DNA from: Anaerolineae bacterium
GTDB taxonomy: Bacteria > Chloroflexota > Anaerolineae > Anaerolineales > RBG-16-64-43
Length of the DNA stretch: 37,391 nt
Reading direction: 5' to 3'
NCBI GenBank assembly: GCA_003141675.1
Contig: PLND01000008.1
Coordinates: forward strand, 1-37,391
Shown: positions 17,882 through 26,115 of the stretch, piece by piece
Layout of the letters: the number at the start of each line of letters is the position of its first letter
How positions within the stretch are numbered: the first letter of the stretch is position 1
Made by a program: the position numbers and the translations under genes
Notes under the pieces: generated by a model
The model's input: only the letters and a program-made list of their open reading frames with translations
What the model was told of the DNA's origin: nothing
The model's database searches: none

Positions 17882-17918
17882 ATTCCCACTTGCGGGAATC
17901 GTAAAAATCGCGTACATT
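17882..17918 (+). promoter_or_regulatory. Promoter with overlapping palindrome before the HU-like gene
   Basis: A -35-like TTGCGG (17890-17895) and -10-like TACATT (17913-17918) are separated by 17 bases. An 18-base imperfect palindrome (17882-17899; outer arms ATTCCC and GGGAAT) covers the -35 box, a usual place for an operator. The leader then runs about 60 bases to the AAGGAG (17971-17976) before the start codon. Confidence 0.4.
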
Positions 17919-17984
17919 TGACCCGTAGCATGGTTAACCCTCCTGGGGAACCTACCATTAGCATCTCAGAAAGGAGTTCCGGAA

Positions 17985-18284
17985 ATGGCAAAAGGACTGA
18001 GCAAGGCGGAGTTCATAAGCAAACTTGCCGAGGGAACAAATATTAGCAAGAAGGAAGCGGCTGCATACCTTGAGGCGGTGGGGAAAATCGTTGGCGAAGA
18101 ATTAAAAGCCCACGGCGAAGTTACGATCCCCGGCCTGATCAAGGTCCGTGTTGCAATCCGGAAAGCCACTCCCGAACGCGAGCGGATGAATCCCTTCACC
18201 AAGCAGATGCAGATGGTGCCGGCCAAACCCGAGCGCCGTGTGGTCAAGGCCGCTCCCGTTAAAGCCCTTAAAGAAATTCTTTAA
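17985..18284 (+). CDS. HU-like DNA-binding protein
   Basis: The 99-residue product is a member of the HU/IHF family of nucleoid proteins, which bend DNA as dimers. Seen: N-terminal helices LSKAEFISKLAEGTNISKKE and AAAYLEAVGKIVGEELKAHG, the strand VTIPGLIKVRVAIRKA, and a DNA-binding arm with MNPFTKQMQMVPAKPE; the Asn-Pro at the arm tip, which wedges DNA, is kept but the usual GRNPxTGE turn is altered. The tail ends KAAPVKALKEIL, close to the family end. AAGGAG lies eight bases upstream of the ATG. It is followed 62 bases later by the zinc-ribbon membrane protein gene. Confidence 0.92.
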   Translation: MAKGLSKAEFISKLAEGTNISKKEAAAYLEAVGKIVGEELKAHGEVTIPGLIKVRVAIRKATPERERMNPFTKQMQMVPAKPERRVVKAAPVKALKEIL

Positions 18285-18346
18285 TCTCTCCGGCGGCAGG
18301 TACATCGCTTCCCGATGTCCCCATGCACCTAAAGACGGTGTAATCC

Positions 18347-18973
18347 ATGCGTATTACCACATGCCCGAATTGCCAAATGCGCGTCCTTCCCAAAGCGGAC
18401 GGCACATGCCCCAGCTGTTATGCCGTGATTCCGCCGGAAGATGCGGCGCCCGTCGTCAAGGCGGTCGCGGCGCCTGCGAAAAAGGAAACCAAAGCCACCG
18501 GCCGCAGGAAACCGGCCGCGAAGGAAGTGCGTGCTTCCCCTTCCTCCGCTCCGGCCGCCCAAAGCCCGGACCAGATCTACGCGGATTATTATCAAACGGC
18601 GCTGGATATTTGGCAGGGATCGCTGCGGGTGTTCCTCCTCCCGTATTTTCTAACCGGTGTGATCCTCGGGGTCGTCGGCATCGTCGCCAGCCGGTTTACC
18701 TGGGAAGAGGTCGTTCTCGATACCGTGGTTCAACAGCCCAGCGCCTTGTCGTGGGTTCTCTTCTGGCTGGGCATTGCCTTTGTTGTCGTCTTGGCCATTG
18801 TTGGAATTCTCAAGGCGGACGAGTGGGCCAAGATCCAGATCCGCGATATTGTTCACTCCCGGACCGGTTTTCCGGAATTTTATAAAGCCTACCGGAAGAA
18901 TTACTGGCCGAAAACCGGCATGCCCTCCGGCGAGGCGTACGACACGTTTCTTTCCATCATCGGAAAAAAATAG
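18347..18973 (+). CDS. Zinc-ribbon membrane protein of unknown function
   Basis: The 208-residue product opens with two CxxC pairs (CPNC at 6-9 and CPSC at 21-24), a zinc ribbon, then a Lys/Ala/Pro-rich linker (about 35-72), and two membrane segments (FLLPYFLTGVILGVVGIVAS and LFWLGIAFVVVLAIVGIL). The C-terminal 45 residues are charged and cytoplasmic if both ends stay inside (EWAKIQIRDIVHSRTGFPEF). I do not recognise a family with a known job. No strong ribosome-binding site precedes the ATG. It follows the HU-like gene on the same strand and ends before a strong terminator at 18997. Confidence 0.75.
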   Translation: MRITTCPNCQMRVLPKADGTCPSCYAVIPPEDAAPVVKAVAAPAKKETKATGRRKPAAKEVRASPSSAPAAQSPDQIYADYYQTALDIWQGSLRVFLLPYFLTGVILGVVGIVASRFTWEEVVLDTVVQQPSALSWVLFWLGIAFVVVLAIVGILKADEWAKIQIRDIVHSRTGFPEFYKAYRKNYWPKTGMPSGEAYDTFLSIIGKK

Positions 18974-18996
18974 TCTTCCTGCAACATGTTTCTTAC

Positions 18997-19034
18997 CCGG
19001 GGCGGAGATTTCCTTCCGCCCCGGTTCTCTTTTA
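18997..19034 (+). terminator. Rho-independent terminator of the zinc-ribbon gene
   Basis: Perfect ten-base arms CCGGGGCGGA (18997-19006) and TCCGCCCCGG (19015-19024) enclose an eight-base loop and are followed by a pyrimidine tract TTCTCTTTT. It begins 24 bases after the stop codon at 18973. Confidence 0.8.
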
Positions 19035-19038
19035 TAAT
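19033..19038 (+). promoter_or_regulatory. -10 box of holA, nearly leaderless
   Basis: A perfect TATAAT starts inside the T-tract of the preceding terminator and ends eight bases before the holA ATG at 19047. Transcription would start at or within two or three bases of the start codon. The -35 position (about 19010-19015, TTCCTT) is weak and lies in the terminator stem. No ribosome-binding site fits in the gap. Confidence 0.5.
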
Positions 19039-19046
19039 CCTCTGTT

Positions 19047-20093
19047 ATGCCCCCCAAGACGCCCCCGACGATCTACATCCTGCACGGGGATGACGACCAA
19101 GCCATCGACGAATTCCTTCAGCAATTGCGCGCCAAGCTCGGCGATCCCGTCACGGCCGAGATGAACACGACCAGGGTCGACGCCAAGGGTCTGTCGCTCG
19201 GGGATCTCCGCGCGGCCTGCTTAACGGCGCCTTTCCTGGCCAAACGACGGTTGGTCATCCTGGAAGGATTTCTTTCGGCGCTGTCCTCCCGCCGGGGAAA
19301 ATCACAGGCCGAGGCGTCGGACGAGTCGGATGAGGGAGCGGAATCATCCTCCGCAGGGAAAGAGATCCTCAAGGAGTTCCTCGCGTTTCTTCCGGAGGTG
19401 CCCGCATCCACAGCGCTGGTGCTGGTGGAAAAACGCCAGCTTTCCGCAAGCAACCCGGTGCTGAAGTGGGCCGCGGGCGCCGGAGGTACGGCGTACGTCC
19501 GCGAGTTCCTTCCTCCCCGTGGGTCCGCGCTGCCGAATTGGATCCTCCAGCGCGCTCAGGTGCAGGGCGGCCAGTTCACGCTTCCGGCCGCGCAGCTGCT
19601 GGCATCCGTGGCCGGCGACGACCCGCGCACGCTCTCCCAGGAGATCGTCAAACTGCTCACCTACGCCAACTTCGCGCGCGCGGTCACGCCTCAGGACGTC
19701 ATCGATCTGACGCCGGAAAGCGCGCTGACCGGAATTTTCGAGATGGTGGATTCGATCGGCAGCCGCGACGGTTCCCGCGCGCTGCGGCTGCTGCGGAAAA
19801 CGGTCGAGCAGGGAAACGTCCCGGCCGTGTTCGGAATGGTCGTGCGCCAGTTCCGGCTGCTGCTCCTGGCGCGCGAGGCGCTGGACGCCGGTACTCCGGC
19901 TGCGAATCTCGCGCAGGCGCTGGAAGTGCATCCGTTCGTCGCCCAGAAACTCGCCTCGCAGGCGCGTAATTTCACCCTGCCCGCACTTGAAAATATCTAC
20001 CGCCGGTTGCGGGATATCGACGACGAAGTAAAAAGCGGCCGGGTGGAATTAGACACCGCGATGGAATCGCTGGTGGCGCAACTGGCGTCGTAA
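19047..20093 (+). CDS. holA: DNA polymerase III subunit delta
   Basis: The delta subunit opens the sliding clamp in the clamp loader. The 348 residues match the family: IYILHGDDDQAIDEFLQQLR at the N-terminus (equivalent of the YLLxGE motif), RVDAKGLSLGDLRAACLTAPFLAKRRLVILEGF, LPNWILQRAQVQGGQFTLPA, LSQEIVKLLTY, ALTGIFEMVDSIGSRDGSRALRLL and the C-terminal collar segment FVAQKLASQARNFTLPALENIYRRLRDIDDEVKSG. A Ser/Glu-rich insert near residues 85-110 is extra. The start follows a TATAAT box almost directly, so the mRNA may be leaderless. It pairs functionally with holB at 16858-17844. Confidence 0.95.
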   Translation: MPPKTPPTIYILHGDDDQAIDEFLQQLRAKLGDPVTAEMNTTRVDAKGLSLGDLRAACLTAPFLAKRRLVILEGFLSALSSRRGKSQAEASDESDEGAESSSAGKEILKEFLAFLPEVPASTALVLVEKRQLSASNPVLKWAAGAGGTAYVREFLPPRGSALPNWILQRAQVQGGQFTLPAAQLLASVAGDDPRTLSQEIVKLLTYANFARAVTPQDVIDLTPESALTGIFEMVDSIGSRDGSRALRLLRKTVEQGNVPAVFGMVVRQFRLLLLAREALDAGTPAANLAQALEVHPFVAQKLASQARNFTLPALENIYRRLRDIDDEVKSGRVELDTAMESLVAQLAS

Positions 20094-20215
20094 AACCGAT
20101 CTCGCCGGCCGCCCCAGCGATCGCTCTCGCTCAAATAATATTTTTACTTTTGATCAGCCGCCATCCGTGAATTTGATATTCGATGGTTGAATACATACCG
20201 TTCGTATATTTTGAA

Positions 20216-20926
20216 TCACCAGGACATCCGTTTATGGTCGTGGAATAGACCGCCTTGAGGCCCGCCCTTGGGCAATGTGGCCAGCCACACAATTCCTTCC
20301 GCGCCTTCGTCGATGGAACGAGTCGCACCTGGACCTCCCATCTCGGTCTGCACCCAGCCCGGATGCGCAGCGTTGATCAACACGTTCGCGCCCTTAACGC
20401 TGTCTGCCAACATCAGCGTCAGGCCGTTCAACGCGATTTTGGACAATCGATATGCCGTCATATCATCGACCATGCTTTCGATCTGGCCGGCGTCCGAAGA
20501 TACGTTGACCACGCGCCCGTAGTTGCGTTTTACCATTATGGGTATAAACGTCTGGCATAATAATAACGCGCCATAGACATTGATTTCCATCGTCGTACGG
20601 TACGTTTCCACTGATGTCTGTAAAACCCGGCCGTTTCGGTCGATCAGCACTGCGGCATTGTTCACCAATACATCCGCGGCTCCATAATCAGACATCACAA
20701 AATCGTAGAGCCTCTGGATACTATCGGGATCCGTCACGTCGAGTTGGCGGACTACGAGATCACCGGCTATCTTGGCGCCGATCTCATTTATTATTTCGTC
20801 GACGGTCCGCTTTCCATTGCCTTCATCGCGGCTGGTGAGAATGGTTCGATATCCCAGTTGAGCAAGCCGTTTGGCCACCCCGCGGCCGACGCCGCGATTC
20901 GCTCCGGTGACAATTGCAGTCCGCAT
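20216..20926 (-). CDS. Short-chain dehydrogenase/reductase
   Basis: From ATG 20926 (GGAGGG five bases upstream) the product has 236 residues, usual for a classical SDR. Seen: cofactor loop TGANRGVG (7-14), LDVTD (62-66), NNAA (89-92), catalytic Ser in NVSSDAG (143/144), Tyr159 and Lys163 in YRLSK, then HPGWVQTEMGG. The overall shape resembles carbonyl-reductase-like SDRs that use NADP(H). Substrate unknown. The gene stands alone on this strand; codon use is a little richer in A and T than the window average, as in the DUF402 gene upstream, which might mean shared foreign origin. Confidence 0.92.
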   Translation of the reverse strand: MRTAIVTGANRGVGRGVAKRLAQLGYRTILTSRDEGNGKRTVDEIINEIGAKIAGDLVVRQLDVTDPDSIQRLYDFVMSDYGAADVLVNNAAVLIDRNGRVLQTSVETYRTTMEINVYGALLLCQTFIPIMVKRNYGRVVNVSSDAGQIESMVDDMTAYRLSKIALNGLTLMLADSVKGANVLINAAHPGWVQTEMGGPGATRSIDEGAEGIVWLATLPKGGPQGGLFHDHKRMSW

Positions 20927-20968
20927 GATTCCCTCCAAAGCGTTTCATCCCGATTCCATGGATGATGA

Positions 20969-21026
20969 TGTCATTGCTTCGCTCCCCGCCCAGCGCGGTG
21001 AAGCAGGGGCGGGCTTGCAATGACAA
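20969..21026. repeat. Intergenic palindromic repeat (ATTGC type)
   Basis: Arms TGTCATTGC (20969-20977) and GCAATGACA (21018-21026) flank a GC-rich centre containing CTTCGCTCCCC and GGTGAAGC. It resembles the dispersed hairpin repeats with GTCATTGC ends found in many bacterial genomes and the palindrome at 27594-27650 in this window. The stretch from 21027 to 21203 holds no gene; it is AT-rich with another inverted repeat (about 21048-21055 and 21099-21107, TTGCTAAA type). Confidence 0.55.
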
Positions 21027-21203
21027 AGTCCGACTTTTTCCGCAGCTTGCTAAATTAAATACGGAGCAATTATTTTTCGTTTCCGCGAAATCCAGTTATT
21101 TTAGCAAATCCGCGTACCTGATCTTTTCTTCCGGATCATAACTTACCACTGGAAAGCATTTGCAATACAATCGTCGGTCGCTATATTTGGCTGGGTCTCA
21201 TTT

Positions 21204-21848
21204 TCAAACAACCTCCCACCCCTCCGGCAATTTGGGCGCAACCCAGGTTGGATCCGGCCGCCATGGCAACCATGAGCCATCCAACGGGTGGCTTCGCTTG
21301 TTTATTCTGTCGAAGACTTCCGCTTGATCTTTCTCGATACCTTTCACCCACGCTGCTTGAATGCCGCCCGCCCGGATTCCTTCCTGGTATTCATCCTCGT
21401 CCTTCCACTCCCAACGGTATTGAGGATCGATGACGATATCGAGGTCCAAATCCAACGTATCGAAACCACAATGGCTCCGGCGATAGGGAAGTTGAAAGTT
21501 GATGTAGTAACCACTGAATTGATCCGATGCATGATCCCAGACCATGAAACAGGAATAGTATTTTCCCGGTTCGAGGAACATCAGGAATCTTTTTTCTTGC
21601 CAGGCAAATTCCCGGAGAACAATGGGATCGCGTTTGGCTTCTTGCCACCGGGTTCCTTTGGAATAATCATTGTTTTTCCTCCGGCGCCAATACCCTTCGG
21701 GAAAAACACATTGGGCGCCGGGAGCCAACAAAAGCACCGTTTCGCCCGGCCCGTCCTTTACCACAATCACCGACTGTACCAGCCATACACGGTTGTTTAC
21801 TATTCCCCGTAAGCCGCAGCTTTGGCCTGCTTCACGGTATTCTTTCAA
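21204..21848 (-). CDS. DUF402-family protein (Ntdp/FomD-like)
   Basis: The 214-residue product matches the DUF402 fold: YYINFQLPYRRSHCGFDTLD (114-133), LDLDIVIDPQYRWEWKDEDEY (134-154). Characterised members are the nucleoside di/triphosphate phosphatase Ntdp of Gram-positive bacteria and FomD of fosfomycin synthesis, which hydrolyses a CMP-linked intermediate; both use the clustered acidic residues (here Asp130, Asp133, Asp135, Asp137, Asp150, Glu151, Asp152) to bind divalent metal. A phosphohydrolase role is therefore plausible, with the substrate open. The N-terminal 75 residues form the usual beta barrel with WRRRKN and RWQEAKRD. It sits between the ABC exporter pair and the SDR gene, not overlapping either. 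Confidence 0.85.
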   Translation of the reverse strand: MKEYREAGQSCGLRGIVNNRVWLVQSVIVVKDGPGETVLLLAPGAQCVFPEGYWRRRKNNDYSKGTRWQEAKRDPIVLREFAWQEKRFLMFLEPGKYYSCFMVWDHASDQFSGYYINFQLPYRRSHCGFDTLDLDLDIVIDPQYRWEWKDEDEYQEGIRAGGIQAAWVKGIEKDQAEVFDRINKRSHPLDGSWLPWRPDPTWVAPKLPEGWEVV

Positions 21849-21896
21849 GGATAATCTTCTCCTGAATGCGATGCGGTCGTTGCAATAGGCCCTGCC

Positions 21897-23528
21897 CTAT
21901 TCCATCCAACGATAGGCCAAGCCGACAGTTCGCAGGTTGAACATCATGATCATCCAGGCCAACGGTACGGCCGCCAGCGCCCAACCGATCTGCGCTGGAT
22001 GGGTTAGCGACCAGCACATCATTCCCATTGGAACGGCCACCGAGAGCAGAGCTCGGATAACACCTTCGATGTTTTGACGGGCGACATTCTCTTCAGCGAT
22101 GCTGGGCGACATCAGGTTTCGGGCTTTCGAATGGCTCAGGATGTCGTGCGCTGCCGCCAGCACGGAGATCGCAACCAGGATCGGCACCAGTACTGCCGCA
22201 AACACGCCAAGTAGCGGCGGTTTTCCGCTCACCGCCAGCGCCAGCCAGCCAAGCAGCGCCCCCAACCCGCAGGATAACCCGAGCTCCGCGATCAAAAGAT
22301 TGTTCGCCCTCAAGGGTAGCGAGCGCAGCAACCACCAGCGCGCCAGGTCGGCCCGCAGACGCTCGGTGGTCAGCCCTCCCAATGCGATCGTCCACAGTGC
22401 GCCCATCACCATCTGCACCGGAAAGTTGGAAAGCAGGAATATCTCCAAGCCCAGGCCGAATACAAAGACCCAACCCAGCGCCTGGCCGGCGCGCAGGGAA
22501 CGCAATGATTGGACGGCATCCTTCCAGACCAGCATCCACACGCCGGGCCGCGCTGGCAACCGGCTGGGTGCGTGCGTTGTCCCCAGATGCCGCCGATGCT
22601 CCAACGTATCTACCAGACTGAAATTCCCTGAGCCGCGAGCAAGTTGGACGGCCGCATGCAGCTGAGTCTCCTGCGCGGCGCGGCCCAAGTGGATTTTATC
22701 GGAACAGCGGATCAGGAACAGCAAGCCCGTTCCAATATATGCGAGGACTAAGGCAGCCCTGACCAACCAGCCAACTAGCGTCATACTCCCGGCGAAGGCA
22801 GCCTCGAGCGGAAAGCTCAACGGGGTCATAATCACGGCTCGCAACCCGGGAAGGAAAATACCGGCAAGCAATATTAATCCCAGCACGAAGACGGCCGGAC
22901 GCAACCAAGCCAATAACCACATGACGTCCCGCCAACTCCTGCGCAAACGTAACGCACCGATCCCCCAGGAAAAAGCTTGGAATGCCATCTGCAGCGGCAG
23001 GACGATCGCCAGCGCCCGCAGGCTGGTGCTGAAATACGAAATGAGATGAGCGTAATCGACCCCGTGTTGCAACGTCAGTTCCACCAGCGTGAAAGAAATG
23101 ACGATCGCGCCGGCCGCAAAGGGAAGTGCGGTCCCGATCCAGCTTTGAAGGAACCAGGCCAGCCCCACTTTCCTGCGGCTGACGGGAGTCTGGCAGAGTA
23201 AGTACGCATCCTCCTCGCTGAAGACGAACGGGCTGCGACCCGTCGCCTGCCAGAGCTGGATCCAGCTCCAGACCATAATTGAAAATACCCCGATCCGGAC
23301 CGCCAGCGCCGAAGGTGAGCCGACTGGTAAAGACCTGACAAAATTGGCGCCACTCGCGCCGAGCAGCGCGAAGACCGCCGTGATCCAGATCAACCAAAAG
23401 ATGCAGAAGTAGATGAAGTAAAAACGGTTGGTCCGTGTGCGGTCGCGCAGGTTATATCCCAGAACCGACAGCCAATAGGCCAGCTGTGCAAAGGTGCGGC
23501 GGGAAAAAAGGGTCCAGACTGGATCCAT
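21897..23528 (-). CDS. Large ABC exporter permease
   Basis: From ATG 23528 the product has 543 residues and about 12 hydrophobic segments. It begins MDPVWTLFSRRTFAQLAYWL and contains RSPFVFSEEDAYLLCQTPVSRRK, the type of motif seen in Firmicutes and Chloroflexota exporter permeases (between segments two and three). A TTG at 23537 is an alternative start that would overlap the ATPase stop. Paired with the ATPase encoded directly upstream, it forms an efflux system of unknown substrate. No ribosome-binding site is obvious, consistent with translational coupling. Confidence 0.82.
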   Translation of the reverse strand: MDPVWTLFSRRTFAQLAYWLSVLGYNLRDRTRTNRFYFIYFCIFWLIWITAVFALLGASGANFVRSLPVGSPSALAVRIGVFSIMVWSWIQLWQATGRSPFVFSEEDAYLLCQTPVSRRKVGLAWFLQSWIGTALPFAAGAIVISFTLVELTLQHGVDYAHLISYFSTSLRALAIVLPLQMAFQAFSWGIGALRLRRSWRDVMWLLAWLRPAVFVLGLILLAGIFLPGLRAVIMTPLSFPLEAAFAGSMTLVGWLVRAALVLAYIGTGLLFLIRCSDKIHLGRAAQETQLHAAVQLARGSGNFSLVDTLEHRRHLGTTHAPSRLPARPGVWMLVWKDAVQSLRSLRAGQALGWVFVFGLGLEIFLLSNFPVQMVMGALWTIALGGLTTERLRADLARWWLLRSLPLRANNLLIAELGLSCGLGALLGWLALAVSGKPPLLGVFAAVLVPILVAISVLAAAHDILSHSKARNLMSPSIAEENVARQNIEGVIRALLSVAVPMGMMCWSLTHPAQIGWALAAVPLAWMIMMFNLRTVGLAYRWME

Positions 23529-23529
23529 T

Positions 23530-24177
23530 CTAGGCAACGCTCAGCCGGCCATGTTCCAGAAAAAAAACCCGGTCGGCCAGGCCGCTCTTTAAATCCGGGT
23601 CGTGGGTGGAGAGCAGAATGGCGGCGCCTTGCCCTCTGAGCGCGGTGAGGCGGGCGACGAACATGTGGCTCGTCACGGCGTCCAAAGCCGAGGTGGGTTC
23701 ATCCAGGAGCAGCACTTTGAACGGCCGGATGAGCGCAAACATCAATCCCAGTTTGAGGCTCATCCCGCGCGAGTAGAGGTGGGGAAGCAGGTCGCGCGCC
23801 TCCCAAAGCCCGAACTCCTTGAGCAGCTGTTCCGCCCGGGTTTCGAATCCCTCGCCGGCGTCGTGGGCCAGGGCGAGGAAACGCAGATGCTCCCAGGCGG
23901 TCATCTCGGTGTAGAAACGGGGCACGTCCGGCATGAACGCCAGGCGGCGTTTGGCTTCCGGCTCGTCCGCATAAAGGTCGTAGCCCTCGATCCGGACGGT
24001 TCCCTCCGTCGGGCGCATCAACCCGGCCAGGCACAGCATCAAAGTGGACTTGCCGGACCCGTTGGGACCTTCGAGCACGGAGATTTCGCCCTCGCTAAGC
24101 GCCAGATCCGTCGGCGCCAATGCTTGAAATGCGCCGTAAGAATGGCTCAGACCAATCGCTTGCAGAATCTGCGGCAT
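23530..24177 (-). CDS. ABC exporter ATP-binding protein (CcmA-like)
   Basis: The 215-residue ATPase has Walker A GPNGSGKS (37-44), the signature region YSRGMSLKL (135-143, replacing LSGGQ), Walker B VLLLDEP (155-161) and H-loop STHDPD. It lacks the C-terminal extension of the other exporter ATPase in this window, so it is closer to CcmA-type short ATPases. The stop at 23530-23532 is one base from the permease ATG. A good -10 box lies just upstream of its start, so it probably heads the two-gene operon. Confidence 0.93.
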   Translation of the reverse strand: MPQILQAIGLSHSYGAFQALAPTDLALSEGEISVLEGPNGSGKSTLMLCLAGLMRPTEGTVRIEGYDLYADEPEAKRRLAFMPDVPRFYTEMTAWEHLRFLALAHDAGEGFETRAEQLLKEFGLWEARDLLPHLYSRGMSLKLGLMFALIRPFKVLLLDEPTSALDAVTSHMFVARLTALRGQGAAILLSTHDPDLKSGLADRVFFLEHGRLSVA

Positions 24178-24522
24178 ATTGCTCCCTTCCCAACTATTAT
24201 ATGTCCCGCGGACGTTCTTCTCCAGAAGGTATGATGCTCGTGCTCCGATATTCGGTTCTATGTCCGTCGTAACTCATCGATGGGCTTACGTTCGTTTACC
24301 GGAAACGCATATGTTGTCTGCTCGCATTGGATACCGCTCATTACCGCCTTCGCGACACCGGCGATGAAATTAATTCGAGAATGGCGAATGGGAAATGGCT
24401 ACGAGATCGCGGGGGGCGAATCGTGCGCCGTATTCGCTCATCCGTCATATACGCGATATGGGGAACTTTCTGATGCCTATGGTTAATTATTGGACCAAAT
24501 TCGGTTTGCCCGCCGCCGCCTT
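24178..24522. other. Gene-free stretch between ABC exporter and peptide-binding gene
   Basis: I see no gene here. The left end holds the exporter promoter (24196-24201) on the - strand. The rest is of mixed composition with several short frames lacking any protein-like pattern, and no T-tract hairpin that would end the peptide-binding protein gene at 24523. Confidence 0.5.
24196..24224 (-). promoter_or_regulatory. Promoter of the CcmA-like ABC exporter operon
   Basis: On the - strand a perfect TATAAT (24196-24201) is preceded, after 17 bases, by TGGAGA (24219-24224, four of six matches to TTGACA). The -10 lies 18 bases before the start codon, leaving a very short leader that still contains an AAGGGAG ribosome-binding site. 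Confidence 0.5.
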
Positions 24523-26115
24523 CTAAGGCAGCTTCGTCGCATCAATCGAAAGATAGCGCTCGATCGGGATGGCGATCGGCGTGCTGACGTAGCCTTGAAT
24601 ATACGGTTTGACCAGCGTGTGGGAAAGCGTGTTAACGGTGAACAGGACCGGCGCGTCGCGGATGATGATATCCTCCGCCTTCTGGTACAGCGCAATCCGC
24701 TTCACCGCGTCCGGCTCAGTGCGGGCCGCCTCGAGGATCGAATCCAGCTCGTGGTTCGAATACCCGCCCTCGTTGAAATTCGACCCCGTGTGGAAGAGGA
24801 TGTCGGCGAAGTTTTCCGGATCCGGGTAATCGGCGCACCAGCCGCCGGACCACATCTGCCCACTGCGACCCGCGCCGACCTCGTCCAAGAACTTTTCCGG
24901 CTGCAGGTTCTCCATCCGGACCGTCACCCCCAGATATTTCTTCCACATTGCCACCATCGCGGCGAAGTCCGGGCTGACGTAACTCCCGTAGCCCGCATCC
25001 GTGATCATCACATCGGGGAAATCGGTTCCGGCGTATTTGGATTCGGCCAACAACGCCTTTGCGCTTTCCGGGTCGAAGGGCAGCCCTTGCAGTCCCTCGC
25101 GCCTCCCCGGCAAGCCCGGCGGGTAGAGTCCGGCGGCGGGAAGCGCATCCCCGCTGTACACCAGATCGATGAACAATTGTCGGTCGAACGCCTCGCTGAA
25201 AGCCTGGCGGACTTTCGAGTCGTCGAACGGCGGCCGGGTGTTGTCGAATACCAAATAGCCGGTGCACAAATCGACTCCCGTCGAGAGTTCCGCATGCAAT
25301 GCGTTTGTGGGATCGCTTACGCGCGCTACGTCGACGGTCGATACTCCGGCAATGTCGATGGAATCGGATTCATACAGCTGGAGCGGGAGGCCGGTGTAGA
25401 GCTGCACATCCACGTACCGGATTGCGGGCGCCCCCAGGTAGAAATCGTCGTTGCGCGTGTAAACCATCTCCTTCATGCTCGTCCAGCTGGTCAGCTTGTA
25501 CGGCCCGGTTCCGTTCGGGTACTTGTACCAATCCACGCCCTCTTCCACATTCGCCTTATCGACGATAAACGCCGTGGGATAGGTGAGCTTGGCGAGGAAG
25601 TACGGCTTGGGCGCGTCGATCGTCACTTCCAGCGTGTGGTCGTCGATGGCGCGCAGGCCGGAAATGTGGTCGGCCTTCCCCCCGTGCATTTCGTTCACGC
25701 CGACGATGTCGCCCAGGTAGGTGAGCACCGTGTCGGATTTCGTCGCCCGATTGGCCGCCCGCTCCCAGGAATAGATCACGTCCTGCGCGGTCACCGCGCG
25801 CCCGTCGTGGAACTTGGCATTGGCCCGCAACGTGAAGGTGAACACCGTGCCGTCCTTCACCTGCCAGCTCTCCACGAGGTCCGGCACCAGTTGCATTTGC
25901 GGATTGAATGAAAACAATCCGCTGTACACCAACTTGTCGCCCGGGCCGCGCGTTGTGGCCGGATCGTAATCCCGCGGGTCGCTGCTTTCGCCGCCGGTCA
26001 GATACAGCGTCTCGGCGCGCGGGAAATTCTCGCGCGCGGGCGCGGGATTCCACGCAAACGCGGTCGCCAGGATCACCGCCGTAAATAAAAAGATCATCCG
26101 CCCGCGCCGGATCAT
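24523..26115 (-). CDS. Peptide/nickel-type ABC substrate-binding protein
   Basis: From ATG 26115 (GGAGG five bases upstream) the product has 530 residues, the normal size for SBP family 5 (DppA/OppA). Seen: an N-terminal signal peptide (RMIFLFTAVILATAFAW), the opening LYLTGGESSDPRDYDPATTR, VYSGLFSFNP, VPDLVESWQV, FTLRANAKFHDGRAVTAQDV, NGTGPYKLTSW, FDDSKVRQAFSEAFDR and YPDPENFADILF, all typical of the family. There is no lipobox Cys after the signal, which is unusual for a Gram-positive-like anchor. It should bind oligopeptides or similar ligands outside the membrane. No permease or ATPase of an Opp/Dpp system lies in the window; instead the gene is coupled, with a four-base overlap, to an exported metallopeptidase. 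Confidence 0.92.
   Translation of the reverse strand: MIRRGRMIFLFTAVILATAFAWNPAPARENFPRAETLYLTGGESSDPRDYDPATTRGPGDKLVYSGLFSFNPQMQLVPDLVESWQVKDGTVFTFTLRANAKFHDGRAVTAQDVIYSWERAANRATKSDTVLTYLGDIVGVNEMHGGKADHISGLRAIDDHTLEVTIDAPKPYFLAKLTYPTAFIVDKANVEEGVDWYKYPNGTGPYKLTSWTSMKEMVYTRNDDFYLGAPAIRYVDVQLYTGLPLQLYESDSIDIAGVSTVDVARVSDPTNALHAELSTGVDLCTGYLVFDNTRPPFDDSKVRQAFSEAFDRQLFIDLVYSGDALPAAGLYPPGLPGRREGLQGLPFDPESAKALLAESKYAGTDFPDVMITDAGYGSYVSPDFAAMVAMWKKYLGVTVRMENLQPEKFLDEVGAGRSGQMWSGGWCADYPDPENFADILFHTGSNFNEGGYSNHELDSILEAARTEPDAVKRIALYQKAEDIIIRDAPVLFTVNTLSHTLVKPYIQGYVSTPIAIPIERYLSIDATKLP

Noticed and set aside
24490-25911. 473-codon open frame on the + strand
   Set aside because: Antisense to the peptide-binding protein gene, whose family motifs run throughout; composition is typical of a shadow frame.
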